Virus record (IMG/VR): IMGVR_UViG_3300022699_000228
Location: 1 to 27,714 of that record
Direction: 5' to 3' (one strand)
From: a virus
DNA: 27,714 bases
Part shown: positions 1-7,115 of the stretch, in pieces
How positions within the stretch are numbered: the first letter of the stretch is position 1
Layout of the letters: the number at the start of each line of letters is the position of its first letter
The notes under the pieces: generated by a model
Told to the model about the DNA's origin: nothing
Database searches by the model: none
What the model saw: the letters and a program-made list of their open reading frames with translations, nothing else
Translations under genes and position numbers: made by a program

Positions 1-2
1 TA

Positions 3-281
3 ATGGGTTTTGATAAAGAGGACCTAGAAAGAAAACGCATTCAGGATTGGATAAGCGAAATAGATGAAATGGGTCCCGGTGTTCCAATGATACTCTCACC
101 CAAAAGCGTGATTGATTATGCCAAGGAATATATAGAAGCAATAGACACAAATGCAGATGAGGAAACCACAGAAAATGCTTTTGAGATGTTTCGTTGTTAT
201 TGGGTAAACACTTATCTGCGTGACAAACCAAGTGATGGGAACTGGGTAACTGAGGCACACAGGTTGTTAGAGAGGGTATAA
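3..281 (+). CDS. Hypothetical protein, 92 aa, possibly 5'-truncated
   Basis: Open frame from an ATG two bases inside the window to TAA. The protein is acidic and mostly helical in character, with no motif I recognise. Because the window begins immediately before the ATG, I cannot see a ribosome-binding site or exclude a longer N-terminus. It is followed after one base by the next gene, in the same orientation, which suggests co-transcription and supports it being a real gene. No function is proposed. Confidence 0.6.
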   Translation: MGFDKEDLERKRIQDWISEIDEMGPGVPMILSPKSVIDYAKEYIEAIDTNADEETTENAFEMFRCYWVNTYLRDKPSDGNWVTEAHRLLERV

Positions 282-282
282 A

Positions 283-726
283 ATGGACTTAAAAAAGTTT
301 AGGGATGATGTAGCCTCTTCTGAAGTATGGATAAACTCATTGTGGGAAACCCATAAAGCAATTGTAAAATCATTGAGAGTGTTATACGACGATTCTTATG
401 GTATGACATATGAAAAGCGTTCTTTAGAGCGTGCAAGAGCGGTGGCTCTCACTATAATAGACTACCTGCTTGAATTTATGTGGACAGATATTGCTGAGGA
501 ATCACCTAACAATGGAGACTTCGTTATTGGTTTAGTGCAAGTTAGCAATCGTTGGATGAAATGTTCTGGTAACTGGAATGAAGAATTTAAGGCAATAAAA
601 TCAGGAATGTATAAATATCCTATTACATACTGGATGAAACCCTATGTATCAAGTAACCTTGAACGAAGCGGAGATAAAGCTAGCGGAGTGGATAGCCAAG
701 AAGAGGTATCGAAACAACAGGAATAA
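283..726 (+). CDS. Hypothetical protein, 147 aa
   Basis: The ATG lies one base after the stop of the preceding frame, with the purine-rich AGAGAGGG just upstream inside that gene as a plausible ribosome-binding site. The protein is rich in Trp, Tyr and charged residues and looks helical. I recognise no family. Its last 83 bases overlap the start of the nuclease-like gene at 644 in another frame. The hydrophilic tail (many Ser, Glu, Lys) coincides with that overlap, so the C-terminus may be shaped by overprinting. Confidence 0.6.
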   Translation: MDLKKFRDDVASSEVWINSLWETHKAIVKSLRVLYDDSYGMTYEKRSLERARAVALTIIDYLLEFMWTDIAEESPNNGDFVIGLVQVSNRWMKCSGNWNEEFKAIKSGMYKYPITYWMKPYVSSNLERSGDKASGVDSQEEVSKQQE

Positions 727-1123
727 TGGCGTTGACAATCATAGAATAGGCCCACAATCCGATGATTTTACAGACTTAAATGGTGTGGGTGCCGAGATCG
801 CCTTCTGTAAATTGTATAACATTTATCCAGATTTAACCATAACCCATAGGAGTGGTGGTTACGACTGCATTACCTGTAGTGGTGCTAAAGTTGATGTTAA
901 GGCTACTATTTATTTCAGCGGTAAATTATTAGCTGTCATAAATAAGCACAAGTCGGATGCAGATATCTACGTTTTGATGGTGGGGAAGTTTCCTACTTAC
1001 ACCTGGGTGGGATGGGCTAAAGCAGGGGACCTGCTAAGCGATGAAAACATTATAGACCTTGGTTATGGACCAACCTATGCTTTGTCTCAGGATAAACTTA
1101 ATAAACCCGTTTTGAGGTCTTAA
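644..1123 (+). CDS. Predicted PD-(D/E)XK-fold nuclease, 159 aa
   Basis: The pattern matches small phage PD-(D/E)XK nucleases: an early helix with a conserved Glu (GVGAEIAFCK, about residues 47-56), then an Asp in GGYDC, then the DxK core in VDVKAT (about residues 83-88), followed by hydrophobic strands (DIYVLMV) and a GW motif. The Glu, Asp and Asp-x-Lys would form the metal-binding catalytic site. Such proteins cut DNA in degradation, repair or packaging; the substrate cannot be told from sequence. The start overlaps the upstream gene by 83 bases and has no strong ribosome-binding site, but the N-terminal helix (NEAEIKLAEWIAKKRY) fits the fold, so I keep it. Confidence 0.65.
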   Translation: MYQVTLNEAEIKLAEWIAKKRYRNNRNNGVDNHRIGPQSDDFTDLNGVGAEIAFCKLYNIYPDLTITHRSGGYDCITCSGAKVDVKATIYFSGKLLAVINKHKSDADIYVLMVGKFPTYTWVGWAKAGDLLSDENIIDLGYGPTYALSQDKLNKPVLRS

Positions 1124-1264
1124 ATGGATATAGAAAAGGCTAAATATTGGATTCGTGCAGCACAAGAATCTATCGACAAACCCAATAGATATTCCAACCC
1201 CATTCATTTGTTGAATGAGGCCTTAATTGAATTAGGGGAAACATACGATTCATTGAAACAATAA
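1124..1264 (+). CDS. Short ORF, 46 aa, unknown
   Basis: The ATG follows the preceding TAA with no gap (TAAATG), an arrangement typical of coupled phage genes, and the frame runs 46 codons to TAA. The peptide is amphipathic and predicted helical (begins MDIEKAKYWIRAAQES and has a second helix HLLNEALIELGE), like a small helical-hairpin protein. No family is recognised. It ends just before the small-RNA locus at 1271-1354. Length and position support a real gene, but short frames can arise by chance. Confidence 0.5.
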   Translation: MDIEKAKYWIRAAQESIDKPNRYSNPIHLLNEALIELGETYDSLKQ

Positions 1265-1270
1265 GGGGAT

Positions 1271-1308
1271 AAAAAAGTTGTGCCTGGGAATTCCTAATCC
1301 CAGGCACA
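1271..1308 (-). terminator. Intrinsic terminator, 11-bp stem with T6 tract
   Basis: The plus strand shows TGTGCCTGGGA at 1279-1289 and its perfect reverse complement at 1298-1308, separated by 8 bases. Read on the minus strand the stem is followed after two bases by TTTTTT (1276-1271). On the plus strand the stem is followed by TTAAAAAAA, so the structure has terminator polarity only on the minus strand. Confidence 0.75.
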
Positions 1309-1354
1309 TTAAAAAAAGGAGGTAAACAATGGCTGTCTCTGACCATTGCTGTAC
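1271..1354 (-). ncRNA. Putative phage small RNA with two hairpins and an anti-Shine-Dalgarno core
   Basis: Inferred from a well-formed promoter (1361-1389) and an intrinsic terminator (1271-1308), both on the minus strand, with no credible minus-strand gene between. The predicted start is near 1354, giving about 84 nt. The 5' part can fold as CAAUGG-loop-CCAUUG and the 3' end is the terminator hairpin. The linker between them reads UUUACCUCCUUUUUUUAAU, which contains ACCUCCUUU, matching the core of the bacterial 16S rRNA 3' tail. That stretch is predicted unpaired, so it could pair with ribosome-binding sites. The alternative is that the plus strand here encodes a 12-codon leader (1329-1367) and the complementarity is incidental. 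No expression evidence is available. Confidence 0.55.
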
Positions 1355-1367
1355 GACAATAGTATAG
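1329..1367 (+). CDS. Possible 12-aa leader peptide with strong ribosome-binding site
   Basis: An ATG is preceded at 1317-1323 by AGGAGGT with ideal spacing and opens 12 codons (MAVSDHCCTTIV) to TAG, ahead of the LAGLIDADG gene. The ribosome-binding site is among the best in the window, which would suit a translated leader. It lies antisense to the putative small RNA at 1271-1354, and the AGGAGG is exactly the complement of that RNA's CCUCC. I rate it below the small-RNA reading because I see no plus-strand promoter here. Confidence 0.25.
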   Translation: MAVSDHCCTTIV

Positions 1368-1389
1368 CACATTAGGGTTCATTTGTCAA
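1361..1389 (-). promoter_or_regulatory. Sigma-70 promoter with extended -10, minus strand
   Basis: Read on the minus strand: -35 TTGACA (1389-1384), 17-base spacer, -10 TATACT (1366-1361) preceded by TGC, which gives an extended -10. The -35 matches consensus at all six positions and the -10 at five of six. The start would fall near 1354. No minus-strand gene starts downstream; a 70-codon minus frame begins inside the promoter itself and so cannot be expressed from it. The -35 context ACTTGACAA is shared with the promoter at 10891-10920. Confidence 0.7.
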
Positions 1390-1417
1390 GTAATTGGTAT
1401 GGTTTTTAGGGAGGAAA

Positions 1418-1804
1418 ATGATAAAAGACACTATCTGGGCATATATGGCTGGTTATTTCGACGGTGATGGTTGTGTGAACATCACTAAATCATCTGGTCG
1501 TCACAGATTACAAATAGTGCTGACCAAAAAGGATGATGAATTTCTAAATACACTTAGGAGGTCTGTCGGCAATTTGGGGTCTGTGAGTGGTGGGTGCTGG
1601 CGCATTGTAACTCAAGAGGCTGAAGATTTCTTGCATGGTATTTACCCGTATGTAGTCAAGAAGCGTGAGCAGGTAGAAACAGCACTAGAATTTAGAAGCA
1701 GCATCGGCAGGCCTGGTAATTTGAGCGGTAGTGGGTTAACCAACTCAATAATAGAAGAGCGTGACGAATTAATGATTAGGCTACAATTACTTAAGGGGGA
1801 ATAA
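1418..1804 (+). CDS. Single-motif LAGLIDADG homing-endonuclease-like protein, 128 aa
   Basis: Residues 7-21 (WAYMAGYFDGDGCVN) match the LAGLIDADG helix and following strand, with the acidic metal-binding residue in FDGDG. Only one motif is present, so if active it would work as a homodimer cutting a near-palindromic site. The rest (repeated basic stretches, a second alpha/beta unit with SIGRPGNLSGSG) fits the family's small domain. A TTG at 1394 opens the same frame, but the ATG at 1418 has GGGAGG five bases upstream and is preferred. The stop overlaps the next gene as TAATG. It stands alone rather than inside an intein or intron, so it may be a free-standing homing gene or a domesticated DNA-binding protein. 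Confidence 0.7.
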   Translation: MIKDTIWAYMAGYFDGDGCVNITKSSGRHRLQIVLTKKDDEFLNTLRRSVGNLGSVSGGCWRIVTQEAEDFLHGIYPYVVKKREQVETALEFRSSIGRPGNLSGSGLTNSIIEERDELMIRLQLLKGE

Positions 1805-2508
1805 TGCTACTGACCGTTAAAGAAGAGAGTTTTGCTCTGGCTCATTATACGTTGATCGGAAGAATATTGAAGTATGGGAGTCGCGTGCCCACCGACTATG
1901 ATAAACCCGACGAACCAATGTCTCTTGATGCATCGGTAGCCATAGAGGTATTTAATCCTTGGTCGCCACCCATCTTTAGCAAGTGCATCTACGACAGTGC
2001 TGAGGGATTGCTGTCTTATCGTGATGAAATTGTAGATGGGGTGCATGATAATATAGTTGATAAGCTGGGTTATACATATCACGCTAGGTTTGCTGGGCAG
2101 ATGGACGGAATAGATAAGGAAATACTTCGTAATCCTTATACTAGGCGTGCACAATACATTACCTGGAACATTGATGAGGATTTAGGTGCTGAGTATCCAC
2201 CTTGCCATCAACGCGGATGGTTTAGGGTAATTGATGGAAAGCTTGATTTTCATACTACATGGCGTAGCCGTGATGTTTTCAAGGCGTGGGGTTCTAATGT
2301 TTTTGGTTTTGCTCACCTGCACAAGAAGAAAGCGGAACAGTGGGGCTACCCTATTGGTAGGTACATAGAATGGATTGATAGTGCTCATATCTATGGTAGA
2401 GACATAGAAAGCGCAAAGGGATTGGCTGGTCGCCCGTTTTATGATTGGGCATGGACATTAGAGGAAATTAATGAATCTCTTCCCACTACTTTGGTTAATA
2501 TGATATGA
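1804..2508 (+). CDS. Thymidylate-synthase-family enzyme (compact, 234 aa)
   Basis: The core of the ThyA fold is intact: catalytic Cys134 in PPCH, phosphate-binding RSRD (154-157), Asn165 in the WGSN segment, and His195/Tyr197 in DSAHIY. Spacings from the Cys (+20, +31, +61, +63) equal those of Escherichia coli ThyA (Cys146, Arg166, Asn177, His207, Tyr209). Asn rather than Asp at position 165 points to a uracil nucleotide, so dUMP methylation to dTMP is the likely reaction; dUMP hydroxymethylation is possible. The protein is shorter than typical ThyA (about 264 aa) and the N-terminal part is divergent. The start overlaps the upstream stop (TAATG). In phages such genes supply or modify thymidine for genome replication. 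Confidence 0.85.
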   Translation: MLLTVKEESFALAHYTLIGRILKYGSRVPTDYDKPDEPMSLDASVAIEVFNPWSPPIFSKCIYDSAEGLLSYRDEIVDGVHDNIVDKLGYTYHARFAGQMDGIDKEILRNPYTRRAQYITWNIDEDLGAEYPPCHQRGWFRVIDGKLDFHTTWRSRDVFKAWGSNVFGFAHLHKKKAEQWGYPIGRYIEWIDSAHIYGRDIESAKGLAGRPFYDWAWTLEEINESLPTTLVNMI

Positions 2509-2547
2509 TAGTAGTATGTTAGGAATTAATAATTCAAGGGGAAATAT

Positions 2548-5500
2548 ATGATAAATAAAGGATTTGAAGCTGATTGGGGAGATGAAGGAAGTCATAAAGT
2601 AAAGGTTTTTCCTGTAGGCGGAGACCCATACATTACCGAAAAGGGGGAGTTTCATACGCCCCCAGGGTGGCTTTCATATTACAAACATGAACCAGGAGAA
2701 TGGGACCAGCCAGAAGTAGGTGATATTCGCGCTGAATATGTTCCATATCGTGTTCATAGCGGTGAAAAGGCTGCCAAGCTTTTTACCTTCCATCGCAAAC
2801 ACGATGCTGGTTTAATGCAAGTGGTAGATGTTGAAAAGGGTTCTAAGTTGCGCTTTACGGCTTGGGCGCACGCTTGGAGTAATCATGAGTTACTGGGCCA
2901 TGAAAGTTGTTACAATGACCCCCATTGCTCTGCGGGTGTTGGTAGAGAGGAAGTTCTTTTGTTAGAAGAGGACGTGCCCCCACTTAACGGTGATTCCTGG
3001 AATGATGCAAAGGGTAATTTCGCGTTCGTGGTTGGCATTGACCCTCATGGTGGTACAAATCCGTATTCACCAGATGTTGTTTGGGGCAAGAAAGCATACA
3101 TTTACAATGGTTATTTCAAAGTTCCTTACGCTGAAGCTGTAGCGCAATCCGATAAAGTAACTGTATTCTTGAGAAGTAAAACGCTGTGGGCTTTCAAGCA
3201 CAACGATGCTTATTGGGACGATGCTGAGTTAGAGGTTGTCTCTACACAACAACCAGACGAATGTGTTTGTCCAAGGGTTCCTTATTACAGAAAATATGTT
3301 CTGTTGCCCCAGATAGAAGACCGTTTAGAAGCAGCAGATTGGAGACAGGGCGCAGCTATTGGTGGGGCCTGGGATTTAAGCACCTTTGGACACAGTGCTG
3401 ATGATTCTGGGGTTGGACCACAAGAACGTGTGGTGGTAGCTGTAAACCCAGAACTCTGGAATGGTTCTATCAGGGACTTTCTAGATACTTATTATGCTGG
3501 TGCGAGCTACGTGCCACTGAGTGCTATTTCACCCGTTGAATTGGGCATTAAATTACTACCACCGCTGGAAGAGGATATCGCCCAGGGTCAGGCCTGGACC
3601 GAATGGAAAGACAGGTATTTTGGAGAGGACCTATCACAAACCATTGGTCGTTATGGATGCTTCCTCACTGGTTTTTCAATCATATTGAGGAAGATTTATG
3701 GGCGCAACGTAACACCACCAGCATTAGATAAGCTATTGGTTATGGCGAGAACTGCTTATGCTAGTGGTAATTTGCTCATGTGGGAAAACGCTGTGGGGTT
3801 GTTCTCAGCCTTTGACGACGTGATAAAGGACACTAAACGTTATACAGCAGCGGAACTGAAAGGCTTGTTGAATGATGGCTATGAAATCATTCTAAGACAG
3901 GTTGACGGTGCTCATTTCGTCTATCTAGAAAGTGTGGATGGTGAAACATTAAAGGTTATTGACACCTATGATGGTCAACGGAAGGACCGTCCTGTATCTG
4001 GTTACGCTGGAATTCGTGCTGCACACAAGGTGGATTATACGGGACCCATTGAAGACTTTAATTATCGTGTAGTAAAAAAAGGCAGTAAGTTAGGGACTCA
4101 TCTCATTTACGCTAACCACGCCTTGGATTTTTCAAATCGACTAACATCTTCTGGTGCTAAATTTCCAGTGATGAAAGCCGTGGATGACTTTGGATGGGTT
4201 GTTCAAGCCTCTATTAATAGCCCAGATACTATTTTTATCGGTAGAAGAACATGGGGTGGTGAGGGTTGTGGTGGCGTGGAGTCCTGGGGGCATGATGAGA
4301 TGGTTTCTCATGCAAACAAGGCGTTAGACATCATAGAAAGAAAAATAGCAGAAACGCCCGGATTGGGCAACGTCATTGATTATTGGGAACCATACAATGA
4401 ACCCGACCCACCTGAAGCCTCTGGATATCGTGCTCTGGCACAGCTTATGCTAGTAACGATGGCTGCTGCTAAAGAGCGCGGTTTGAAACTGGGCTTGTTT
4501 TCACTTAACGCTGGTACGCCTGAGTGGGAAGAGATGGATGCTATGGCTCAGACAGGCGTTTTTGAGCGTGCGAAAATAGATGGTCATATTCTAGCGTTGC
4601 ACGAAGGCACGTTTACCACCCATGACCCAAAACAGTACTGGGGAGACACTATACCTAATTCGCCAGTCGTGGAAGGGGCCGGGTCCCTCAATTTCCGTTA
4701 CCGATATCTATATGACTTAATGAAAGAAAGGGATGCTATAATACCGCTTGTGGTTAGCGAGTGGTATTGTGGTGACGAACAATCTGCATCTACTGAAACA
4801 ATCATTGATGCTGTAGCATGGTATGATTCTGAGATGGCTAAGGATTATTACGCCTGGGGTTTTTGCCCATTCACATTAGGACCAAGCCCCGGTTGGACCC
4901 ATACTGACTATGAGCGTTTCTATGAAGGTGGGTTGATTGACCGAATAGTAGCTTTGAAGAATAGGGAAAACGCACTGCCAGACTCATCTTATGAGCCACC
5001 AGTAACGCCACCTTCTCCCCTAGCTATTGGGTTGCATGACGAAGGTGGGGGGCAGTGGTTGATGGATAATGGTGTTAATGGTCATTGTCTAGCACATAAA
5101 CAGATACAAACAACGCCACAGGCCCTTAATTTTGATAAATTAGCCAATAACGGCATTAAGGTATGGCTGAGGATTAACTGGGGATACGCTGATGGTACTG
5201 GTAGCATACCGCAACCGATTGATGCCGATGGATGGGTAAATGCCGTTGTTGAAACTATCAATAGGTCCAGTGGCGTTTCTGGTTTCATCATTGGCAATGA
5301 GGTCAATAACCCCGCTGAGTGGCCTGGTGGTTACCCGCAACCCGTAGTCATTATCACGCCAAGCTATTACACTGATTTGTATAATAAGATTTGTGGTCGT
5401 GTTTCTAAACCCATAGCACCATTTTCCATTGACCCGTACAACGTGGTAGCACAAGAATTTGGTCAGCCTGGGGACCCTAAGATATGGGCACAGTATATCT

Positions 5501-5889
5501 ATGATAACGCCAGTCGAATAGACTTCTTGGCTTTACACGCAAAAACACAAACCAACAATCCAGATGAGTGCTGGTCTAATGCCAAGTTCTCAAATGCGCC
5601 ACTTACTGGACGCCATTTGCATTTAAGAACCATAGAGGACCAACTATCTTGGGCACAAAATCTAAACGTACCCGTTTTGATAACCGAGCTTAATCCTCAA
5701 TTACGCGGGGATGGTACTATGGGATGGGAAGCTGATAATGTAAAGTGGATAGAGAATGCAATGTCCTACATCAGCACTCAACCCATTCAAGCGGTGATGT
5801 TGTATAGATACGACCTAGCGGGTGGTGGACAGGAAGGTTTTGCCCTGTCGAACAAACCATTATTATTGAATGCTATTAAAAGCTACTAG
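2548..5889 (+). CDS. Large multidomain protein: C39-like peptidase plus two glycosidase-like TIM barrels (1113 aa)
   Basis: The ribosome-binding site AAGGGGA precedes the ATG. There is no signal peptide. Residues 1-235 look like beta-sandwich, carbohydrate-binding type sequence. Residues 355-490 resemble a C39-family cysteine peptidase: Cys371 in RYGCFLTG, His456 in GAHFVYLES, Asp472 in VIDTYDG. Residues 510-805 look like a clan-A glycoside hydrolase, with candidate acid/base Glu618 in YNEP and nucleophile Glu738 in VSEW. After a Pro-rich linker (about 808-825) a second barrel carries Glu918 in GNEVNNP and Glu1047 in ITELN. This suggests a particle-borne or released enzyme attacking peptides and polysaccharides of the host envelope; a tail-associated role is inference. 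It ends tail-to-tail with the minus operon with a 4-base overlap. Confidence 0.75.
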   Translation: MINKGFEADWGDEGSHKVKVFPVGGDPYITEKGEFHTPPGWLSYYKHEPGEWDQPEVGDIRAEYVPYRVHSGEKAAKLFTFHRKHDAGLMQVVDVEKGSKLRFTAWAHAWSNHELLGHESCYNDPHCSAGVGREEVLLLEEDVPPLNGDSWNDAKGNFAFVVGIDPHGGTNPYSPDVVWGKKAYIYNGYFKVPYAEAVAQSDKVTVFLRSKTLWAFKHNDAYWDDAELEVVSTQQPDECVCPRVPYYRKYVLLPQIEDRLEAADWRQGAAIGGAWDLSTFGHSADDSGVGPQERVVVAVNPELWNGSIRDFLDTYYAGASYVPLSAISPVELGIKLLPPLEEDIAQGQAWTEWKDRYFGEDLSQTIGRYGCFLTGFSIILRKIYGRNVTPPALDKLLVMARTAYASGNLLMWENAVGLFSAFDDVIKDTKRYTAAELKGLLNDGYEIILRQVDGAHFVYLESVDGETLKVIDTYDGQRKDRPVSGYAGIRAAHKVDYTGPIEDFNYRVVKKGSKLGTHLIYANHALDFSNRLTSSGAKFPVMKAVDDFGWVVQASINSPDTIFIGRRTWGGEGCGGVESWGHDEMVSHANKALDIIERKIAETPGLGNVIDYWEPYNEPDPPEASGYRALAQLMLVTMAAAKERGLKLGLFSLNAGTPEWEEMDAMAQTGVFERAKIDGHILALHEGTFTTHDPKQYWGDTIPNSPVVEGAGSLNFRYRYLYDLMKERDAIIPLVVSEWYCGDEQSASTETIIDAVAWYDSEMAKDYYAWGFCPFTLGPSPGWTHTDYERFYEGGLIDRIVALKNRENALPDSSYEPPVTPPSPLAIGLHDEGGGQWLMDNGVNGHCLAHKQIQTTPQALNFDKLANNGIKVWLRINWGYADGTGSIPQPIDADGWVNAVVETINRSSGVSGFIIGNEVNNPAEWPGGYPQPVVIITPSYYTDLYNKICGRVSKPIAPFSIDPYNVVAQEFGQPGDPKIWAQYIYDNASRIDFLALHAKTQTNNPDECWSNAKFSNAPLTGRHLHLRTIEDQLSWAQNLNVPVLITELNPQLRGDGTMGWEADNVKWIENAMSYISTQPIQAVMLYRYDLAGGGQEGFALSNKPLLLNAIKSY

Positions 5890-6281
5890 GTAAATAGTTT
5901 ATCTGGATTGGGCGATTCTATCCACCACACCACTACACCTAACAAATCTATATGAATCGCCCAATCTATATCTTCTCTTGTAAGCCCCTCACACATAGCT
6001 GGAAGACCTAGACACACACGCTTTTTACACTGGCTGCTGTAATCACAAGAACGACAGTCTCCCCAGTGGTTGATTGGTGGGAAAATCATCTCTAGTGGTC
6101 TATATGCACTAACGATGACTTCTTTTATTTCTTCTATTCCAGTGCGCCTTGGTAGATGTGTGCCGCTTTTCCAGTTATACACGGTTTTAGTGCTCACATT
6201 TAATTGCTCAGCGAGTTCCACGTTTTTAATGTTGTTTTCCCTAAGATTCCTGCTCAGCCAAGAAGCAAATATCTCATTCAT
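5886..6281 (-). CDS. XRE-type HTH protein with Cys cluster, 131 aa
   Basis: Residues 10-43 form a Cro/C1-type helix-turn-helix (NVELAEQLNVSTKTVYNWKSG), the DNA-binding unit of phage repressors. Residues 76-97 contain five cysteines (76, 79, 85, 90, 97) in a C-x2-C-x5-C-x4-C-x6-C pattern, suggesting a zinc site or an iron-sulfur cluster and so possible redox or metal sensing. The C-terminal part is hydrophobic (LLGVVVWWIE). The ribosome-binding site AAGGAC lies just ahead of the ATG, overlapping the end of the upstream gene. It is the last gene of the minus operon. A role in transcriptional control is likely; the target is unknown. Confidence 0.7.
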   Translation of the reverse strand: MNEIFASWLSRNLRENNIKNVELAEQLNVSTKTVYNWKSGTHLPRRTGIEEIKEVIVSAYRPLEMIFPPINHWGDCRSCDYSSQCKKRVCLGLPAMCEGLTREDIDWAIHIDLLGVVVWWIESPNPDKLFT

Positions 6282-6870
6282 TGTCCTTGAAATAAGAAGC
6301 GATTGTTAGATGCCCTGCTTGTTCCATTTCAGATGAAATGTACTGTTTTACAGTGCCTGCACTAACTGTTCTTATTCGCCCTGAGCCTTTTAGGATAACG
6401 CCATTGTCCATTCTAATGGCGAGTTCTAGGGTGGGCAATCCATTAACAGTGAGAATCATATTTAATCCACCCCTTTGAGAATAACTATCCCAGTTATTCC
6501 CCCTTCTGAATACTAGGTCACACCCTTCGTCCCATATTTCCCTTTCGCTAAGATAATAGACGATGTTGTTGTATGTTCTTTGGTTGATGTAAGAGGGGAT
6601 ATCTTTTTTATTTTCTTCTACTTCTTCGATGTCTACAATTTCCTTATCCCAATGGAAGATAATGGTGTATGGTGTGTTTGCTGTATCTTTTTCTATCAAC
6701 CCATTGCCCCGGTCAATCATGTCAGTTAGCTTGTTGATAGTGTTAGAGGTCGCCGTTCCCCAGATATCCGCTATTTGCTGGTAAGTAAATGAGTTTCCAC
6801 GCCTCTTTAGTTCCAGTATCCTTTCGTGTACCAGTTCAGATTCTTCTCTCAGTAGTTCTTCCCAGTTCAT
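6274..6870 (-). CDS. Putative winged-helix-like protein, 198 aa
   Basis: The N-terminal 60 residues have the look of a winged helix: a helix (RILELKRRG), then SFTYQQIADIWGTATSNTIN and a following helix and wing. The rest, mixed alpha/beta, is not recognised. The ATG overlaps the upstream stop as ATGA and its own end overlaps the XRE gene by 8 bases, so it is translationally coupled on both sides. Being beside a Cro-like regulator suggests a regulatory or replication-accessory role, but that is inference. Confidence 0.6.
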   Translation of the reverse strand: MNWEELLREESELVHERILELKRRGNSFTYQQIADIWGTATSNTINKLTDMIDRGNGLIEKDTANTPYTIIFHWDKEIVDIEEVEENKKDIPSYINQRTYNNIVYYLSEREIWDEGCDLVFRRGNNWDSYSQRGGLNMILTVNGLPTLELAIRMDNGVILKGSGRIRTVSAGTVKQYISSEMEQAGHLTIASYFKDNE

Positions 6871-7106
6871 GTTTTTAGCATCCCATTAAATCCAAACCCG
6901 AAGACAAGTGCCAGTGCCATACTCACGGCTATTTCCCATGAGAAACCCTGTGTGATGATTAGATACCAAGAGTAAAACAGCATACCAAAAGACATTAGTG
7001 ATACTAGAAAGCATATCACGCCATTCAAAAACCTGAGTCTCAGTGCCAGTTTTAACACATCTGGTAACTTTTCAGCCGCTTCAACAGTTTTATTAAGATT
7101 TTTCAT
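6867..7106 (-). CDS. Small membrane protein with two transmembrane helices, 79 aa
   Basis: After an amphipathic N-terminal helix come two hydrophobic segments (roughly residues 28-50 and 57-75) separated by a short turn (ITQGFSWEI), which gives a helical hairpin in the membrane. An ATG at 7112 is also in frame, but AAAGG at 7118-7114 is well spaced only for the ATG at 7106, so I chose the shorter start. Small two-helix proteins in phages include holins and superinfection-exclusion proteins. There is no adjacent lysin, so a holin call would be speculative. Confidence 0.6.
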   Translation of the reverse strand: MKNLNKTVEAAEKLPDVLKLALRLRFLNGVICFLVSLMSFGMLFYSWYLIITQGFSWEIAVSMALALVFGFGFNGMLKT

Positions 7107-7115
7107 ATTCATCCT

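Noticed and set aside
1279-1308. Hairpin as a plus-strand terminator for the nuclease-like gene
   Set aside because: On the plus strand the stem is followed by an A-run, not a T-run. The polarity is that of a minus-strand terminator.
1170-1382. 70-codon minus-strand frame overlapping the small-RNA locus
   Set aside because: Its start falls between the -35 and -10 of the only minus promoter there, so it cannot be made from that transcript, and the translation has no recognisable character.
2525-2537. Short inverted repeat (GAATT-AAT-AATTC) ahead of the large multidomain gene
   Set aside because: Five-base arms in AT-rich sequence are expected by chance and no promoter is associated with them.
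5082-5454. Two minus-strand frames inside the large multidomain gene
   Set aside because: They lie antisense to the second barrel domain, whose sequence is clearly protein-like; no start signals are present.
6867-7106. Two-helix membrane protein as a holin
   Set aside because: No endolysin lies beside it and the gene is in the recombination operon; two hydrophobic helices alone do not show a holin.
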